DNA of 37,862 bases, taken from an uncultured Myxococcales bacterium (GTDB lineage Bacteria; Myxococcota_A; Polyangia; Polyangiales; Polyangiaceae). Shown one piece after another: positions 36,972-37,862 of this stretch; position 1 is the first letter of the stretch, and every line of letters begins with the position of its first letter. A model generated the notes under the pieces. The model saw nothing but the letters and a program-made list of their open reading frames with translations. It was not told the DNA's origin and did no database searches. The DNA lies in NCBI GenBank assembly GCA_937949945.1, contig CALFEQ010000168.1, positions 1-37,862 of the forward strand. The letters run 5' to 3'. The position numbers and the translations under genes are program-made.

Positions 36972-37862
36972 TGGCCGCGCGTAAGACCAGCTCTCTCCCG
37001 ACACGGATCTGGAAATTCCCCTGCCGCGTCACCGACGAGTCGCTCGTGCACGAGATCATCCGCACGGCCAACCGCTACTACAACGCGCTCGTTGCGATCG
37101 AGCGACAGCGTCACGAGCGGTACCAGGAGATCCGGCGGCGGCATGCTCCAGAGCTCGCCGCGCTCGAGGAGGAATGGGAGCGCATCGACGACCGGATCGA
37201 AGCGCTCATCCGCGAGCAGAAACGCGCGCGCCAGCAGCACTGGCGCGAGACGGACGGAGAGAAGCGGCGCTTGCTCGACGCGAAACTCCAAGCGCAGATC
37301 GAAGCGCTGCGCGCGGAGGCAAAACGCGTATCAGCGGCAGCGAAGAAGCATCGCTCTGCGTTCGCTGCGCTGATCGAACCCGGCCGCGCGGAGTACAAGC
37401 GGCGCGCGACCGAGCGTGCCGGCGGCGCTGGGCCGACGGTGAGGTCACGCGTCAATGCGGAGGTGCTCGCCGAGATGCTCGGTGAGCCACAGTGGCCCGA
37501 CGCGTGGAAGGAGATCGCGCGCTCGGACGACGAGGCCCACAAGGCGACACTCGCCGCGCGCGCATCGTGCGGCCTCGCGACGGGGACGTACCTCGCCGTC
37601 GAAGAGGCAGTGCAGCGCGCGAAGGCGGACAGCTTGCCGCGTCCGCCTCGGTTCCGACCATTCGAGGGTCGCGGCAAGCTCGCCGTGCAGACGCACAATC
37701 TGACCTTCGCGGATGCGCTCGCAGGGTCCACGAAGCTATCGATCTCGCCGGCACCGCACCGGCCGGACAAGCGCGGCGATCAGAGCCGCACGGTGGTCGC
37801 GCGCCTCGATCAGACCATCCCGCGCGAGGATCGGCGCGTCGTCGAGATGACGGCCAAGCTGC
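36971..37862 (+). CDS. Second Cas12-like effector, N-terminal 297 aa, cut by window end
   Basis: Open from ATG 36971 to the window edge with no stop. Begins with a beta strand and helix typical of compact Cas12/TnpB proteins (IWKFPCRVTDESLVHEIIRT, ANRYYNALVAIERQRHERYQ), then a long coiled coil (residues 55-130), a helical part and PPRFRPFEGRGKLAVQT near 230-245. This order (WED start, REC coil, R-x-x-x-F-x-G-x-G-x-L-A-V-Q return) resembles what I recall of Cas12m (V-U1) proteins. The RuvC part lies beyond the window, so activity cannot be judged. It differs clearly from the 14304 protein. TnpB-like transposon nuclease is the alternative. Confidence 0.62.
   Translation, partial: MAARKTSSLPTRIWKFPCRVTDESLVHEIIRTANRYYNALVAIERQRHERYQEIRRRHAPELAALEEEWERIDDRIEALIREQKRARQQHWRETDGEKRRLLDAKLQAQIEALRAEAKRVSAAAKKHRSAFAALIEPGRAEYKRRATERAGGAGPTVRSRVNAEVLAEMLGEPQWPDAWKEIARSDDEAHKATLAARASCGLATGTYLAVEEAVQRAKADSLPRPPRFRPFEGRGKLAVQTHNLTFADALAGSTKLSISPAPHRPDKRGDQSRTVVARLDQTIPREDRRVVEMTAKL

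Overview
The window is high-GC DNA carrying one end of a large mobile element, most likely a temperate (possibly very large) phage or an integrative plasmid of a high-GC bacterium. A Myxococcota or similar host is a guess from base composition only. Signs of mobility are a tyrosine integrase and small DNA-binding partner pointing at the 3' half of a tRNA-Leu (positions 29-80), a divergent repressor-type switch at about 3.9 kb, and dense chains of very small genes joined by ATGA, GTGA or TGATG overlaps. No virion, terminase, relaxase or conjugation gene is visible, so phage versus plasmid cannot be settled here.

Layout. (1) 29-3930, minus strand: attachment site, integrase, Xis-like protein, deoxyribosyltransferase-like protein, sigma-region-4-like protein, LexA-type HTH protein and a small repressor. 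(2) 3931-5696: two divergent HTH genes, an exported protein, a gene remnant, and two strong promoters carrying the same 14-base operator. (3) 5697-8464: short uncharacterised genes, several Cys-rich. (4) 8516-14287: a replication/recombination block with a possible annealing protein carrying an ExoX-C-like tail, SbcD, SbcC and SSB. (5) 14304-17633: a compact Cas12-like effector, an unknown 205-aa protein and a CRISPR array with 36-base repeats. (6) 17635-22739: beta clamp, C5-cytosine methyltransferase, tandem pentapeptide proteins and small genes. (7) 22732-29027: a type IV-like CRISPR cluster (csf1-like, cas11-like, csf2, a 63-aa gene, csf3), then an HTH gene and a radical SAM gene, all translationally coupled. 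(8) 29055-30909: a promoter, two small genes, two tandem copies of a structured RNA with tRNA-like hairpins, and a third pentapeptide protein. (9) 30912-34747: a leader with repeated ACGGA-loop hairpins, a DHH-family protein, and a MoxR ATPase/VWA pair. (10) 34792-37862: a second copy of the 29-kb promoter, small genes, and a second Cas12-like effector cut off by the window end.

How it fits together. The repressor switch probably controls a very long rightward transcript running from the promoter at 5625-5653 through replication and recombination genes, the type V-like system and the type IV-like system. The CRISPR components would therefore be expressed with the element's early genes. No cas1, cas2, cas4 or cas6 is present. 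The first Cas12-like protein seems to lack an intact RuvC active site, and the type IV-like module has no nuclease or DinG gene. Both systems are thus plausibly binding/silencing machines used against competing elements rather than DNA shredders. That last step is inference.
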